Positions 24,000 through 35,803 of a stretch of 64,000 bases of DNA are shown one piece after another (position 1 is the stretch's first letter; every line of letters starts with the position of its first letter). The translations under genes were made by a program, and so were the position numbers. Source of the stretch: Rhipicephalus microplus (lineage: Eukaryota; Arthropoda; Arachnida; Ixodida; Ixodidae). The notes beneath the pieces are model-generated. The model made no database searches and was not told where the DNA came from. It was given only the letters and a program-made list of their open reading frames with translations. The stretch lies in assembly GCF_043290135.1 (NCBI RefSeq), contig NC_134703.1, positions 116,284,505-116,348,504 of the forward strand, in the 5' to 3' direction.

Positions 24000-26758
24000 A
24001 ATATTCACCAACTCACACAATCACCTGTACTTGTCGATTCCCTCTGCTTCATTTTGCCAACAATGAAACTTTCAGGGTACCAACATTCTTTGTCAGCTTA
24101 GTTACAGCCCAGACCTTTGGAGCTTTTGTGTTCAAACTTTGTTGCTGAATTTAACTATAAAAATGAATGAATGATTTTTTTTTCATCTGGTCTTTGGTCT
24201 TAATGTCCAAGAGGTAGGCATGAACTATCTGAGACATAACCACTCGAAAGTCACAGGCCATAGCAAAGTTTGACTAATATACAAAGGGTCTTTACTAAAA
24301 GCCAGATGCGCATTAGAATGACGCTGATGTCAAGGGCACGAAAACACTCCAGGGTAGCTCTGATAGCGCAGGATTGTTACAAAGAAGAAGCAAAAACATT
24401 AGCTTTTAAGTCGAAAAAAAGAGGAACAGGCAGGAATCAGCATCAAAGAGTGAAGACCAAGGAGGAGAAAAGCCCCAGTGAAGCAGATAAAATGCGTGCT
24501 CTTTCGAAACGATTCCGGGGAATCTACGGAGGCAAAAAAGAGAGATAAAAGCACATGACAGTTAAAAAATAAGAAATGATGCATGAATAATTACACCTTA
24601 TGATAATTGACTTACAAGAACCGAAGCCCCATTAGAGGCCGCAATTTACGCGCTCATACATGAAGTATGTACCTAATTCAATATATTGGCTTTTACAATG
24701 CAATTAACGGAGAGAGTCGCGCGAATTAGTGGGTTAACACATTTTGTTGTACGTGCAGTGCCGCACAGGAAAGGAACGAAAAATTGCGCTTATACTTTCC
24801 ACTTTGTCAGGCCTCGTTTGTGCCGCGCTGCACATTCAACCATAATTAGCGTGCAAATTGCAAACTGACGAAGCAGAGTGAAAGAAGAAAAAAGCGTCTT
24901 GGGAACAGGGCCTGGACAGCTGAACCTTTTTGGACTCTTAGGCAGCCCTGCAGTGAACTATGTATTGATAAAATCACGGGCCACAATGAAGATTTGTCGT
25001 TGAGATACGACTGCTTATCACCGCCATATGAAGACAAAAAACGTAACATGGCCTATAAGTGGACGCCGGGTCATTGAGGTATCCACAGTAATTACCATGC
25101 AGAAGAGGCCGCCTGATATACCCGTAATCTTGTTACGTGTGCGGTCTGACAGACTTTGCAGTGGTCGCAGAATAGTTTTCAAATCCATAGCCACAATACT
25201 GAACTTAGCTTTTGTACTTCCAGAGAACTCGAGTCTTCTGTTTTCAGAAATTCGGATACTTTTCAAAGATGCTTAACCCATGCGCTAGTCGTACCAGCCA
25301 CGGTCTAAGAAGGCTCGCTTACCGTCTGATCTCCCTCCTCTAAGCTCGTTAAGAGGGGCGTGGATAAATCTTGTTTGAGCGGATCTTAAGTCAAGTCCTG
25401 CACAATCAGAGACAGCTTCAGCTTCCTAGTGGCTAGCCTCCGAGAAGCAGGTTTTCCGCAGGCTCTACTAAAGAGTATAGCGGACTCACCTCTGCAGATC
25501 AATTTTAGGCGTAGTGTACCTTAATGCGATCACAATGCAGCAGAAGTAGAAGGGTGCCCATTTGGGGCTGTACTCTACGTTCGGAAACGTCCCCAAACTT
25601 CCGAATAGTAATAAGAAAGTGGTGAAGACATCTGGCGTGAATGTTTTGTGTTAAGGGTCGTGCAAACTCTCCCGAGGGCGCACCTTTACGAGGGTTAGAA
25701 ATAGTCGCAGCCGCGGCACACATCTATAATGAGAACTTGTAGCGAGCAAGATGAAGGCGCCTCCATCTATGAGGCGCCGTTAAGGTGTAGCAGATCCTAT
25801 GTGAGCCAAACGGGGAGTGCATTGAAGACGCACCTGTTGGGGCATATATATTCGCAGTGCCCATGAACTATAGGTGGCGCTCTGTATGATTCAAGATGGC
25901 ACCAATTAAGGGTGAAGCAATTTTTTTGCCTTAGGAACGTAGAGGACGTGCAGACGTACGGCCCGTGCCACTTTGACAGGATCAAGTAATGAGGTGCACT
26001 GAAATAGATGGAAAACCTAAACACTTTACCAAGCCATAGAAGATCGCGAACTATCCATTTGCCGCTGTGCGAAATGCTATATGTCAGCTATATAATCGAC
26101 CATAAGCAATGTTTTGTGAAATTCTGGCCATGCTTCAGAAAAATTCATCAACTATAGTTGGCGTATGAACTGAACGGCACTCCCATATAGTATTTACCTA
26201 GCCTGCGTGAATGATTTGCGGCCGTGATAGGCCATAGCGTCATCACTGGTGTGCAGCACGGAAACTTGAACGTGGTGACGGTCACAAACTTACTTCATAC
26301 GTCTTCCGTGTTGCGAAAATTTTCCGTAAGTCTACGCCGTTCGGAAGGTACTGGTGAAGTTCAGATATTAGCCGAGAGACGTAAATTGTAGCCGTGAATG
26401 CAGGTATGATGATATAGAGTTGGGCGGGTGAATGCTAGTTTAATTGATTTCATCATTTCGCTTCACTGGTCGAATGCTGGTTGCATGCGGCGCCACATGA
26501 TATCCACAATAACAGCGCTGCATGCAATGCACAAAAGAAACTTATACCTCTATTTTTATCTCGTTCAAGGATAATATACATAGGAAACAATGAAAGGGAC
26601 TCACGAGCGTGAAGAAACTAACACACGAGTGGAAGTGAGCCACTGCTCGTTCCTTGCGAGTGAACGGCTGATCGTTCACCGTCGCTGTCAGTCTCGGTAC
26701 TTTCGCAGCCTTCTACGTCCAGTTAAAAATCCTCGCTCTCAAGACTAATTCGTTTTTA
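24000..26758. other. Gene-free stretch
   Basis: ORFs of up to 92 codons, including a Lys/Arg-rich one at plus 24270-24548 with no family match. No repeat or RNA supported. Confidence 0.4.
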
Positions 26759-26850
26759 AGTATTTGCACAGGCACACAAGATATAACCAGTTGTTAGATT
26801 GTGCCCATTTGTGCGTCTCATCTTTGTCCTCGTGTGCCTGCGCAAATACT
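26759..26850. repeat. Inverted repeat with about 25-base arms
   Basis: AGTATTTGCACAGGCACAC at 26759-26777 is the reverse complement of GTGTGCCTGCGCAAATACT at 26832-26850 except for one position. The pairing weakens inward over a loop of roughly 40 bases. May be a foldback or the ends of a very small MITE. Confidence 0.55.
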
Positions 26851-29800
26851 TCTAGACGACTTATTTCAACATTACCGCTCAAAGCATTCTGAAGAATTTC
26901 CTTCGCCGACCGTCATGGACCACACCATCTCACCACGCTTATCTGGGCATGAAAAACATTTCGCTTTTAAACCGCTCAACAAGCAAATCGCTTGCAGTTT
27001 GCTGCCACCTATGAAGCAACGTATATAAACAAGCCGTGCAGCGCTACCCAATTTGAGATTGCCGAGTTATAAAAACAAATTGCGAGTCCACGCAACTACC
27101 CACGTACAATATTATGAGATTCGTGTGGCAAAAAAGCACTGACTAATGCTATATACAGGTAAAACAAAGTCACTTTCGTCTCAAGAGGTCAGGCGATTAG
27201 ATTTAACTAACCTATGTGACTACAAAAAACTTCACGAAGCTGATATGAGTATCCTTTGGGTGCTAATATAAACTGCGAGTTGCCACGTATTTTCACAATG
27301 ACTTCGCATCTAACGACCTTGAACATAGTGTGTTATACTACCCGAGTGCTTGTGCGCCTGTTAGTTGTCACAAGTGAAAATTTTATGTATTTATTCAAAC
27401 TCAGTTGCTAGACTGCGGTCATTTTATTGACTTTTTCTACTTGTGCGCCGTCCACTGCGTAGTTTATTTTACCTTATTTTACTATCAAGCACTTACCCAC
27501 GGCTGAACCAGACATGGCGGCACCACCTAAGAGCAGAGGGTTTCCATCCTACAGCAAAACAAGACCATGCTTTCTGGCTCTATGGGCCAACCATAGACCA
27601 CTGTTGATGTATTTAGTGGAAACTAGCTTTCATCTGTGTATATTGACTCTGTATGTCGTTGAGCGAACTTAAAAAAAAAACAAAAGGAAAAAAATCTATT
27701 TTCGTCTTGCGAAGGAAATAGCTACACATTTGATAAAGTTTATTCGTTCATTCCTATTTCTTGCATTGCTTGCTCGGTGGATGAGTACCTATACACCTGG
27801 CAACACAGGCAGTTGCCTGTGTATACAGTTGCCTTTCATATATGAAAGGGACGCAACTGCCTGTGTATACAAAGCGAGCTCTTCTAATGTCATAGTGCGT
27901 GCTAACCACCTGTAAAATGAGAATGTGAATAAAAATAATGGCGTGTACCTCAAAGTGACTTATCGTTCGTCGTATCAGGAAAGACATAACAGCTGTGAGA
28001 AAGAATACAAGGCTGATATAACCAGTAAGAGGTAGCAGAGGTGCAACGTGGCGACCAGAAAGAAAAATCATCGACATTCCTTTAATTTCTGCAAGACACC
28101 GTACCATATCCGAAGACGACGCCAGTCCTTAGGTTCGGCATGTCACCGTTCTCCTACTTTAAAAGCGAATCCTCTACGCGGGTGTGCTTTCTGAACGTTC
28201 TTGTTGAGCTAGAAAAGGACACAGCAGACGGGGTCAGAGATCATCAAGTTGGGTAAAATTAAAACTATCAAAAAGATATGACACTCTGAAAATTGGCGGC
28301 AAGAAGGACCGCGTCTGCTTCTTTGTTGAAAGTGCCTCTTTGCAGAACAGCTTTGCGGAACAGCTCAGCTGGCCGCCGTTTCCTAACTGTTATTGGTGTT
28401 TCGTTTCGCGAACGGTGCTCGAGAACCATATGGGTGAGCGCCTACCCCTGGGAGTTATTGCTTTGCGTAGTTCACTCATCTTCAGGCTGTGCCTACTTTT
28501 AGCTCCGACTTGCTTTAGCTGAAATGGTAGCTGGGAAAGTGCTGAAGCACCCGCTTGGGGCACTCATAACCTTCACGCTTGAGAGCGTTCTTCTCGGCAT
28601 AGAGCAGCCGAAAGAGGAAGAGGCTGGGACGAGTTGTGCTTATACTGCTACGCGATGTTCGCTATTTATAAATTTCTATTTTTTTACTTTTCAATTCGCC
28701 TCTTGTAATTTTGTTTCGAACACTTTCATCGACTCGACGAAACGTGCTTTTCAGAGCGCGACGAAATATGCGCGTGTCTTTTAGCCGTGGGAACGGCTCT
28801 TGTGGGATTGCGGTGTTTACTGGCGCGCAGTTTCTCAGTGTGGTCGCGCTGGCGTTACTGGGTGGCTACACGCTCTGCGCATATTCTCGCGCAGAATCCG
28901 GCTGACTATCGCCCAGACGGGCACGGCACAGCTTGAAGCTACTGCGTTTTTGGTAAATAACAACAGTGCTACCACAGCTTTGCCTACGGTATATGTAACC
29001 GCTGGATAAACATACCCGCTTGGAAGAACACTGTTTCGCTAACTTGGCGCGCGCAATGTCGGTATGCACACCAGCCGTTGCTTCAAAATTGAATAAACAG
29101 TTCATTTTTACGTTGGCAGTCGTTCTTCATAGGCTCAACATTCCCCGATTGCGAAGAAAACGAAAACGTTCGTGGTGTTCGTGAGTTCGTTCAAAAGGAA
29201 GTGATGAACTATACGTGGTGTGAATATTGCTAAGTTCATATCGTCGTGTATCCTATAACGTTTCGAATATGTATAAAATCAGCTTTACTTTGTTTACCAA
29301 CCTGGATTGTTGAACTCTATAAAGTCGCATATGGCTGGATCAGAAGGAATTTGCATTTGTATTTAATTACAGCGCAAACGCAAGTTGCTACAAGTAGCTT
29401 CAGCGTAAAGCATGCGAAAAAAAAAGTGGAACCAGGGGCTAAGACAGCGTAAGTTTGTACAGAAATCAGACTAAACCAAGACACACTGATACATAGAAAG
29501 GCAATAGCAAGAATAAATTCTTCAATTGGATTGGCAGAAGTGGGAAAAGATATATGTACCGATAGGCGCATGCAACTGCGAGCTGATGTACAAAAAATTG
29601 CGGTTCGTGAAAGCGTACAGAGTTCAATGGATAATTTATGTGCACTAACCGAGTGTGCGAACTTTCTCCCACAGCAAACTTTACACAAACCCTGAGCCTC
29701 TCTCTAGCTCTTATTTTTCATCAATAGCACCTCCGCGACACCCCTAATTTTTTTTCCCTTGGCGAAGCTCTTAGCCCAATTCTATGGCCTGTCTTTAAAC

Positions 29801-32318
29801 ATTAATGCGTAGACGCTTTCGTTCAACTTACTTCATCGCTAACAAAGCAGAAACTTCCCTAACAAAAAAAAAAACAAAAACGGAGGACAAAAGATACACG
29901 TGTGAAACGAAGAGCAAACCAATATGCTCTAAATAAATACCTGAAGCGCAAAATACTAAATATCTAGAACATCAGTAAAGGGGAAGCCAGCAGCGGCGCT
30001 GGAAGATTGGAAAGAGGAGACACCACGTTAATTAGGAAGCTCCGACGAACACGACGCGCCAATGTAACTCGCGCACTGCGCTCCATCAAAGCGTGAAGAA
30101 GCAAAAGTGTCACACCCTGCAAAGCACGATGAAGCTTGGGAATGCACTTGATTTTTTTATGTTCCTCTCATTATTTTCTTGACTAGATTATAATACTAGC
30201 TGTAAAAATTTCAGTACTGTAAATAAATACATCTAAATAAACAATGAAACATACAAAGTGTATGAGGTGAATAAAGAAACGCAAAAAAAAAACGGCGAAC
30301 TTAACAAGTAAAAATATTCTCAAGTGAGGACAAGGCAAGTGTGAGGACACGAAAAACAAAACAGAGCGATTAGAAGGCGGGTAAAGGGCAAACGCGCAGA
30401 ATGTTAGTCACGTAATTATACGGTGTTGCACCTTTCTTTTTGCCGACGTGTTGAAAAGATGGGAGGTGCTGCTTCCTCGGTACTCACAGATATAGGCAAT
30501 GCTTTGCAACATAGTTGTCGCATTAGAAGATATTTAATTTCCGTGCGCATGAAAGCAATGGAAGCGAAAATTCTCGAGACTGTGAAGTTTTCCTAAATAT
30601 TGCGTACCTGTGCCTCTGAGTCTGACGGGCTTATTTTAGCTTTATTAGAACTTTATTTGTTCTAGACAACTTGAAATTCGCATGAGCAAAAAATCTCGTG
30701 ATCTGGGAATCGTATTACCATGGTATTACGCATTAAAAGGGGGAACAAAGGATAAGAAAGATGTGTATTAAAATAGCAGCGACAGTAAAGTCATGGCTGA
30801 GCGCTAAGGGAAGGCGATATTCGATTTGTGTACAGGTTGAAACATTGTTTTTATGCATACGTGACTCGTTTTTCTGCATCATTCTCATCGTGACGAATGG
30901 AAATAAGATAAACAATATCTGGTTTGTCGTTTTTTTTTCTAGATTTTGAACTTTCACCACCACAAGTTTTTGTGTCGTTACTTCCATATTTGTTTAGTAT
31001 GCATTGTATGTGCCTCAAAACCAAGTTGTAGTGTGAGGTGAAAAAGTGGATACATTCCCTTTTGCAAAAAAAAAGTGCCATTTGAATAGAACTTATGAGC
31101 TTTGAAAGGATGTGAGTGGAGAGTGGTGCCTCCTGTTTATCGAAGGGGCTGGTAAATTGTGAATCGCCGCAAAGCATAACTTTAACGGTGACACTACAAT
31201 GGCTCTCTAGTTTCAATGAGCGTCTGGGAGGTTGTGCCTTGCATATTTTTTGTCTAGCTATGTTATCAGCTCCGCTCGTTCACCTCTACGCTGGGCTACT
31301 CAACATACTGAGCGCACACTCTCCGTCCACACCAAGGTGATCGCAAAGGCGATGATAGGCTGTGCCGGAACACTCAAGTGAGGGCTCGAAAGTTTAGTCT
31401 ACTTCCTTCCAGTTTGGGGTTTTCTTCAAAGCCGCAAGTCCAACACCAGTATCGTAATAGCATAGCGGCTAAGTCGTTAAACATCTAAGCTGTGAGATAT
31501 CGTTACTTGCCACGGTGGATGAAATACAATGCACACGTACAGTTCAAAATAAAATATGAACAAACAAAATTTAAAAAAATACAATACACAACGAAATACA
31601 ATGCATGCAATGTGGATGAAATACAGTGCACACGTGGCCATCTTTAGGCACCTAAAAAAACAGTTTGTAAAAATTACTCTGAACTCCCCTCGTGTGACCT
31701 GGCTTCTAGTCATATCATGGTTACACCATTTGTAGCGCCGTAGTTTGTTTGCAGCTGCATTTTAATCCTGTGATGACATCGTAATGTGATCCAGTATGGT
31801 CAATAAAGAGAAGCTCTTTTGGGCAATTGGAGACAGCAAACATTCTATGTAACGAAATATGTAGAGCAGTAGGAAAATCATCACAACGTCAACATCACCA
31901 ATACAAGCATCAGGTCACACATTGATAGATTATGCTTCCGCTAGAGAGATACTGTAGAAAAAAAAACGCATTTTCTCACTCTAGTAAACTACTCTTTCAT
32001 GAAACCCCGCAAAAAGAAGAAAACGAACCAGTGGCGAAAGCGCTGTTTAGTTACAGTAACCGCTAAAGGAAAGGAATTTTTATAGAGCCTGTTGTAAACT
32101 CTCTTGATGTAACTAAAATAATTACCTTTGTAGGGTACCCGCCCCGCCATACACCATCATTTTTGTCTGATTGAGAAGCAACCACTTTCCCATCATTCGT
32201 CGCCATGGTGTAAAGCGAGGTACCCGCTACATATCTGCAAATCATTAGGCGCGCTGCCATCACGAGAAAATCATGGCTGACGCAATTGTACCAGATTCAA
32301 AGCTTTAAACAACCCTCT
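26851..32318. other. Gene-free stretch with a nested palindrome and a CpG-richer patch
   Basis: ORFs of up to 123 codons, none recognised. At 27806-27870 a palindrome (CCTTTCATATATGAAAGG, 27832-27849) is nested between CAGGCAGTTG and CAACTGCCTG arms. At 28290-29060 CpG density rises and an ATG-started 45-codon ORF (28769-28905) has a hydrophobic segment, FLSVVALALLGGYTLCAY. It might be a first exon, but I see no clear donor at its end, so I do not call a gene. Confidence 0.4.
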
Positions 32319-32365
32319 GGTTACGTAAATCGCATTGTGTGACGCGCGGTTGCCAGCTTACTTTC

Positions 32366-32580
32366 ATATTTATTTTTTATTTTTTATTTATTGCGAATAC
32401 TGCAGGCCAGTTTGTGGCCCAAGCAGGAGGTGCAGTTGGCAATACACATAACACTGTTACACATACATACAAAGAATAAAAATAATAACAATAAAAAGGA
32501 GTACAATGCAGATTGGTCAAGGCATAGCACACCATACAATGCATATACTTAGCGACAGATGCTTTCCTGGAGCGCTTACC
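32366..32580 (-). mobile_element. 3'-terminal LINE fragment (CR1/L2-like tail)
   Basis: TTTATTTATTGCGAATACTG followed by CAGGCC, AAGCAGGAGGTGCAGT and ACACATAACA parallels the end of the larger fragment at 62353 (TTTATTTA repeats, ATACTGCAGGACAG, GGAGGGGCAGT, ACACATAAAG). On the minus strand this is the 3' UTR with its tetranucleotide tail. No coding part retained. Confidence 0.5.
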
Positions 32581-32589
32581 AGTCTACAC

Positions 32590-34480
32590 TACGGGCAATA
32601 ATATGAGAGATAAGGAGCTTTATTGAGGTGGCGAGGAAACTGATAATCGGGGTCTTACGAGTTTCTTGACAACTAACACAAGTACACTTGCGAGGTAACC
32701 AGTAGGCTACAAATCCTCGTAATTTTTGTGAAGTAGGTCAGCATCCAAGATGCCGTTTTTTTTTTGTCGTTCTTGGAGAATGGTGGTAACTGCGGCGCAC
32801 GCGTAAGACATGACGTGCACATTGTTCGTGCTGTGGCTGATGACAAAAAAATTATGGCGGTGCCTTTTGCATTGATTGGGAAGTATTCAACGATCTCGCC
32901 GTTACCCAGTCGGCATTATTTTGGCGTCTAGTTACGCAATTCGAATTGCGTGACGTCTGGTTGTTATTCAACTTTTCTACCGCTTCATATTACATATATT
33001 AATGGTAATCCTTTCCAACATGAAACCTGCATAAGGTCGTAGGTTCAAAAACACCACGCCCACTGGGATGATACGCTCGGTAAACGAGCGAACGTGGGAA
33101 AATAAGAGGCGAGTGGCGACGGCATCTCGAGGTTTTCTTACCAGTCTTCATGATTTACTGAACTTGGACGGCGTTATATAGCTCTTAATTGGTAAATAAA
33201 GGAAGCAAAATTTTTTGCGAGCCAGCCAGAGACACAACATTCGACTTTCCGGGTCCTTCGTTAAGCTATTAAGGCTAAAATAAAAGAAAAAAGCCTGACC
33301 TGATCATCAATAGTTTCGGCGACCGATTTGAAAGTATAACATTTTATGCACCGAAGAACTGCGCAGTGTTAATTTTCTTATAATCTAGTGCGGCGAAAAC
33401 CTATAATTGGCCAGTCATTTGGAAGTATAATGTATTTCTCTTGGTATTTATTGTTTTAATGTAGCATTCATTTATGTCTTGAGCCCCGCTATTCTAGCTT
33501 TTTTTTTGGACTGCGCGAATAGTAAGCAGGTCCCACGTTCTTCAAATAATTTTTCTTTGCAAGTTAATGGTCTCTCCTGTCCTTATGTTTTTGCCTTGCA
33601 TTGCGTTGTTACTAAACTGCACGATATGAATAAACTATCCCGAAACTACGTTTTAAATTTATTATAGTTCATCTTCAAAAAACAAACACAAAAACGGATA
33701 GTAAAGAAACAAAACTGATACAGTGGCACTATGTAGACCAATAAGAAATTCCTAAAAACTCTAAGATAGCTAAACTCACCGCTACGAACACGTATTTAAA
33801 TTTTGTAGCAATACAAGCTTATTTATTTCTAATTTTAGCCAGTACAAGTGAACATAGATTTAAGGGGAAACACTGTATTGAGCAGGACTCATTTCAAACT
33901 GTAAATAAAGTTATTCATGTTTCTTCTCAATGTATTGCGTAATCTAATGCACCCTTTGCTTGTGCGCCAAGCAGTGACGTTACCGAATTGTCTTGTAAAA
34001 CATTAAACACTGTCTAGTAAAGAATGTTTTACAGTCGCCTTCATCGCTACGATTGGCGGTGACTTACACTGCAAGATTTGCATGCACATAAATGCCCTGC
34101 AAACATGACTATTGGACCTCACAAAGTAGACAACCTAAATATGTATTAGCGTGCGATATACTTTCCTTGAGTTCATTATCTGCCAGTTCTCACTAAGTCT
34201 GTGCTAAAAAAAAAAAAAAACTTGCCCATCAGATTCTCTTGCTTAAAAGTTCTGTAAGGGCCGACTTAGTATGTGCTGAGCTGCAATACATTCATGCACT
34301 GTCGCGTCCTGAGATTCTTCTGTGCAAATTAATTCCTTCTTAATTAGTTGTGACAAAAGACAAATTAAGCCCTGCACAGCTAACGTATTCACTATGAGAT
34401 TACGAGCACGTGGAAAAAGAGACGAACAAATGGTCGAAGGATATTTTTTTGTTGTAGTTCCCAGAGCGAAATCCCGCGGG
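32590..34480. other. Gene-free stretch
   Basis: AT-rich with no ORF above 65 codons. It contains the 18-bp perfect palindrome ACGCAATTCGAATTGCGT at 32934-32951. Confidence 0.5.
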
Positions 34481-34489
34481 TACCATTTA

Positions 34490-34960
34490 TTAGTACCGCT
34501 GACGGCCGTGTCAGCGACATGGCGTTCGCACGGAAACACGCCTGTTTCATTTTTAGCGCACACAAAGTTTCGCGCTAAGAAAACGACGCTGTTGAAAGAT
34601 TGAAAAAGAAACGATGGTGAAGAGTGTATTTTTTTCGTTCTGGCTTTCAAGTCGGCGAAAAAGACACAATACTTGGGCAAACAGCGGACGAACGGTGGCG
34701 GTGCCGGGTAACTGTGTTAGAGCGCGCCGCACGGAGGATTCGCGATCGATGGCGCTTTAAAGACACGTTGAGCGAGCCTCGTAAAGCTGACAGGCCGGCG
34801 GGAAAGAACCGTTCGATTCACTGACAGCGACGGCCGTCCTCTCGGGTGCGCTTCCCGGAAAGAAAGCGCCGCATCGCTGAAACTGAGGAAGTTGAAAGCC
34901 TCGAAAATGCGTGCGCTTTCCGTGGTGCTTGTTTCGACGCACCAGAAAGTCACAAAAAAA
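34490..34960. promoter_or_regulatory. CpG-rich block, possible promoter or 5' exon
   Basis: Much denser in CpG than its surroundings (for example GAGCGCGCCGCACGGAGG, TTCGCGATCGATGGCGC, CAGGCCGGCGGG and AGCGACGGCCG). It contains CCGGGTAACTG at about 34705, a possible splice donor for a plus-strand leader. ORFs on both strands (145 and 108 codons) overlap here because stop codons are scarce in GC-rich DNA. The direction of any gene is undetermined. A GC-rich repeat is the alternative. Confidence 0.3.
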
Positions 34961-35529
34961 TCGAGTGAGGCAAAAAAAAGATGGCTGGCTGACCACAAGC
35001 ACAGCGGCGGATGATTGGAATGCTGCCTGCCATTCAGTGTCACGGTGCATTTTCGAGTGACGTATTTTTTGTTTCCATGGCCGATCTAAGTGAGGCCTTC
35101 GTCACGAATGAGCCACTGGGCCCGATTTCCATTCTAACCACACTTTTCGAGCCTCGGTGACGAACAATAATGGCGCATGCGCATTACGTGGTGATGTACG
35201 ATTTCTTGGAAGCCCCTTTCTCAAGTTCTTAATAGGCTTGAAGACAGTCAAGTGTCAGATAATCTTTTTAGGCGCAACCAACAAACAAAAATGACAGGAA
35301 GAAGATTCAAAACTGAACAACCTTTCATTTAAGAAAATGAGAAATGAAAGCACGTAAAGAGGAATACAACAATCAAAAATGAAGTAGAAAAGTTATAGGT
35401 TCATTGTCATGCTAATTCTCTTCAAAATTTAGAAATAACAAACTGAGGTATCTGAAATTATCTACGTTTGTACAATTAGTGCGCAATCAAGGCATGCGCT
35501 AGATATCATTATTGTTCGTACGGTAATCA
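34961..35529. other. Gene-free stretch
   Basis: Falls back to AT-rich sequence. No ORF of note, RNA or repeat. Confidence 0.45.
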
Positions 35530-35803
35530 TCACACTCAAACTGTTGGTTGACTAATATGGGGGGGGGTTGAACGTCCCAAAACCACCGTATGTATATGAG
35601 AGACTCTGTAGTGGAAGGCTCCAGAACTTTCGACCACCTGGGGTTCTTTAACGTGCACCCAAATCTGAGCACACGGGCCTACAACATTTCCGCCTCCATC
35701 AGAAATGCAGCCGCCACAGTCGGGATTCGAACCCGTGACCTGCGGGTCAGCAGCCGAGTACCTTAGCCACTAAACGCCGCGGTGGGGCTCACCCTCAAAC
35801 TGT
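35530..35803 (-). mobile_element. Ruka-like SINE with 15-bp TSD
   Basis: The body (35545-35788) is flanked by TCACACTCAAACTGT (35530-35544) and TCACCCTCAAACTGT (35789-35803), with one mismatch. Minus-strand B-box GGTTCGAATCC is at 35733-35723. The A-box region has decayed (GGCGTTTAGTGG). The left (3') end has a G9 run where other copies have GTGGGG. An older copy than those at 10.5 and 14.5 kb. Confidence 0.9.

Noticed and set aside
28769..28905. 45-codon ORF with a hydrophobic segment as a possible first exon
   Set aside because: No donor at or near its end, and the hydrophobic stretch is central, with a stop soon after; too weak to call.
34243..34680. 145-codon minus ORF
   Set aside because: Overlaps a CpG-rich block that is open on both strands; no motif, and no codon pattern or start context in its favour.
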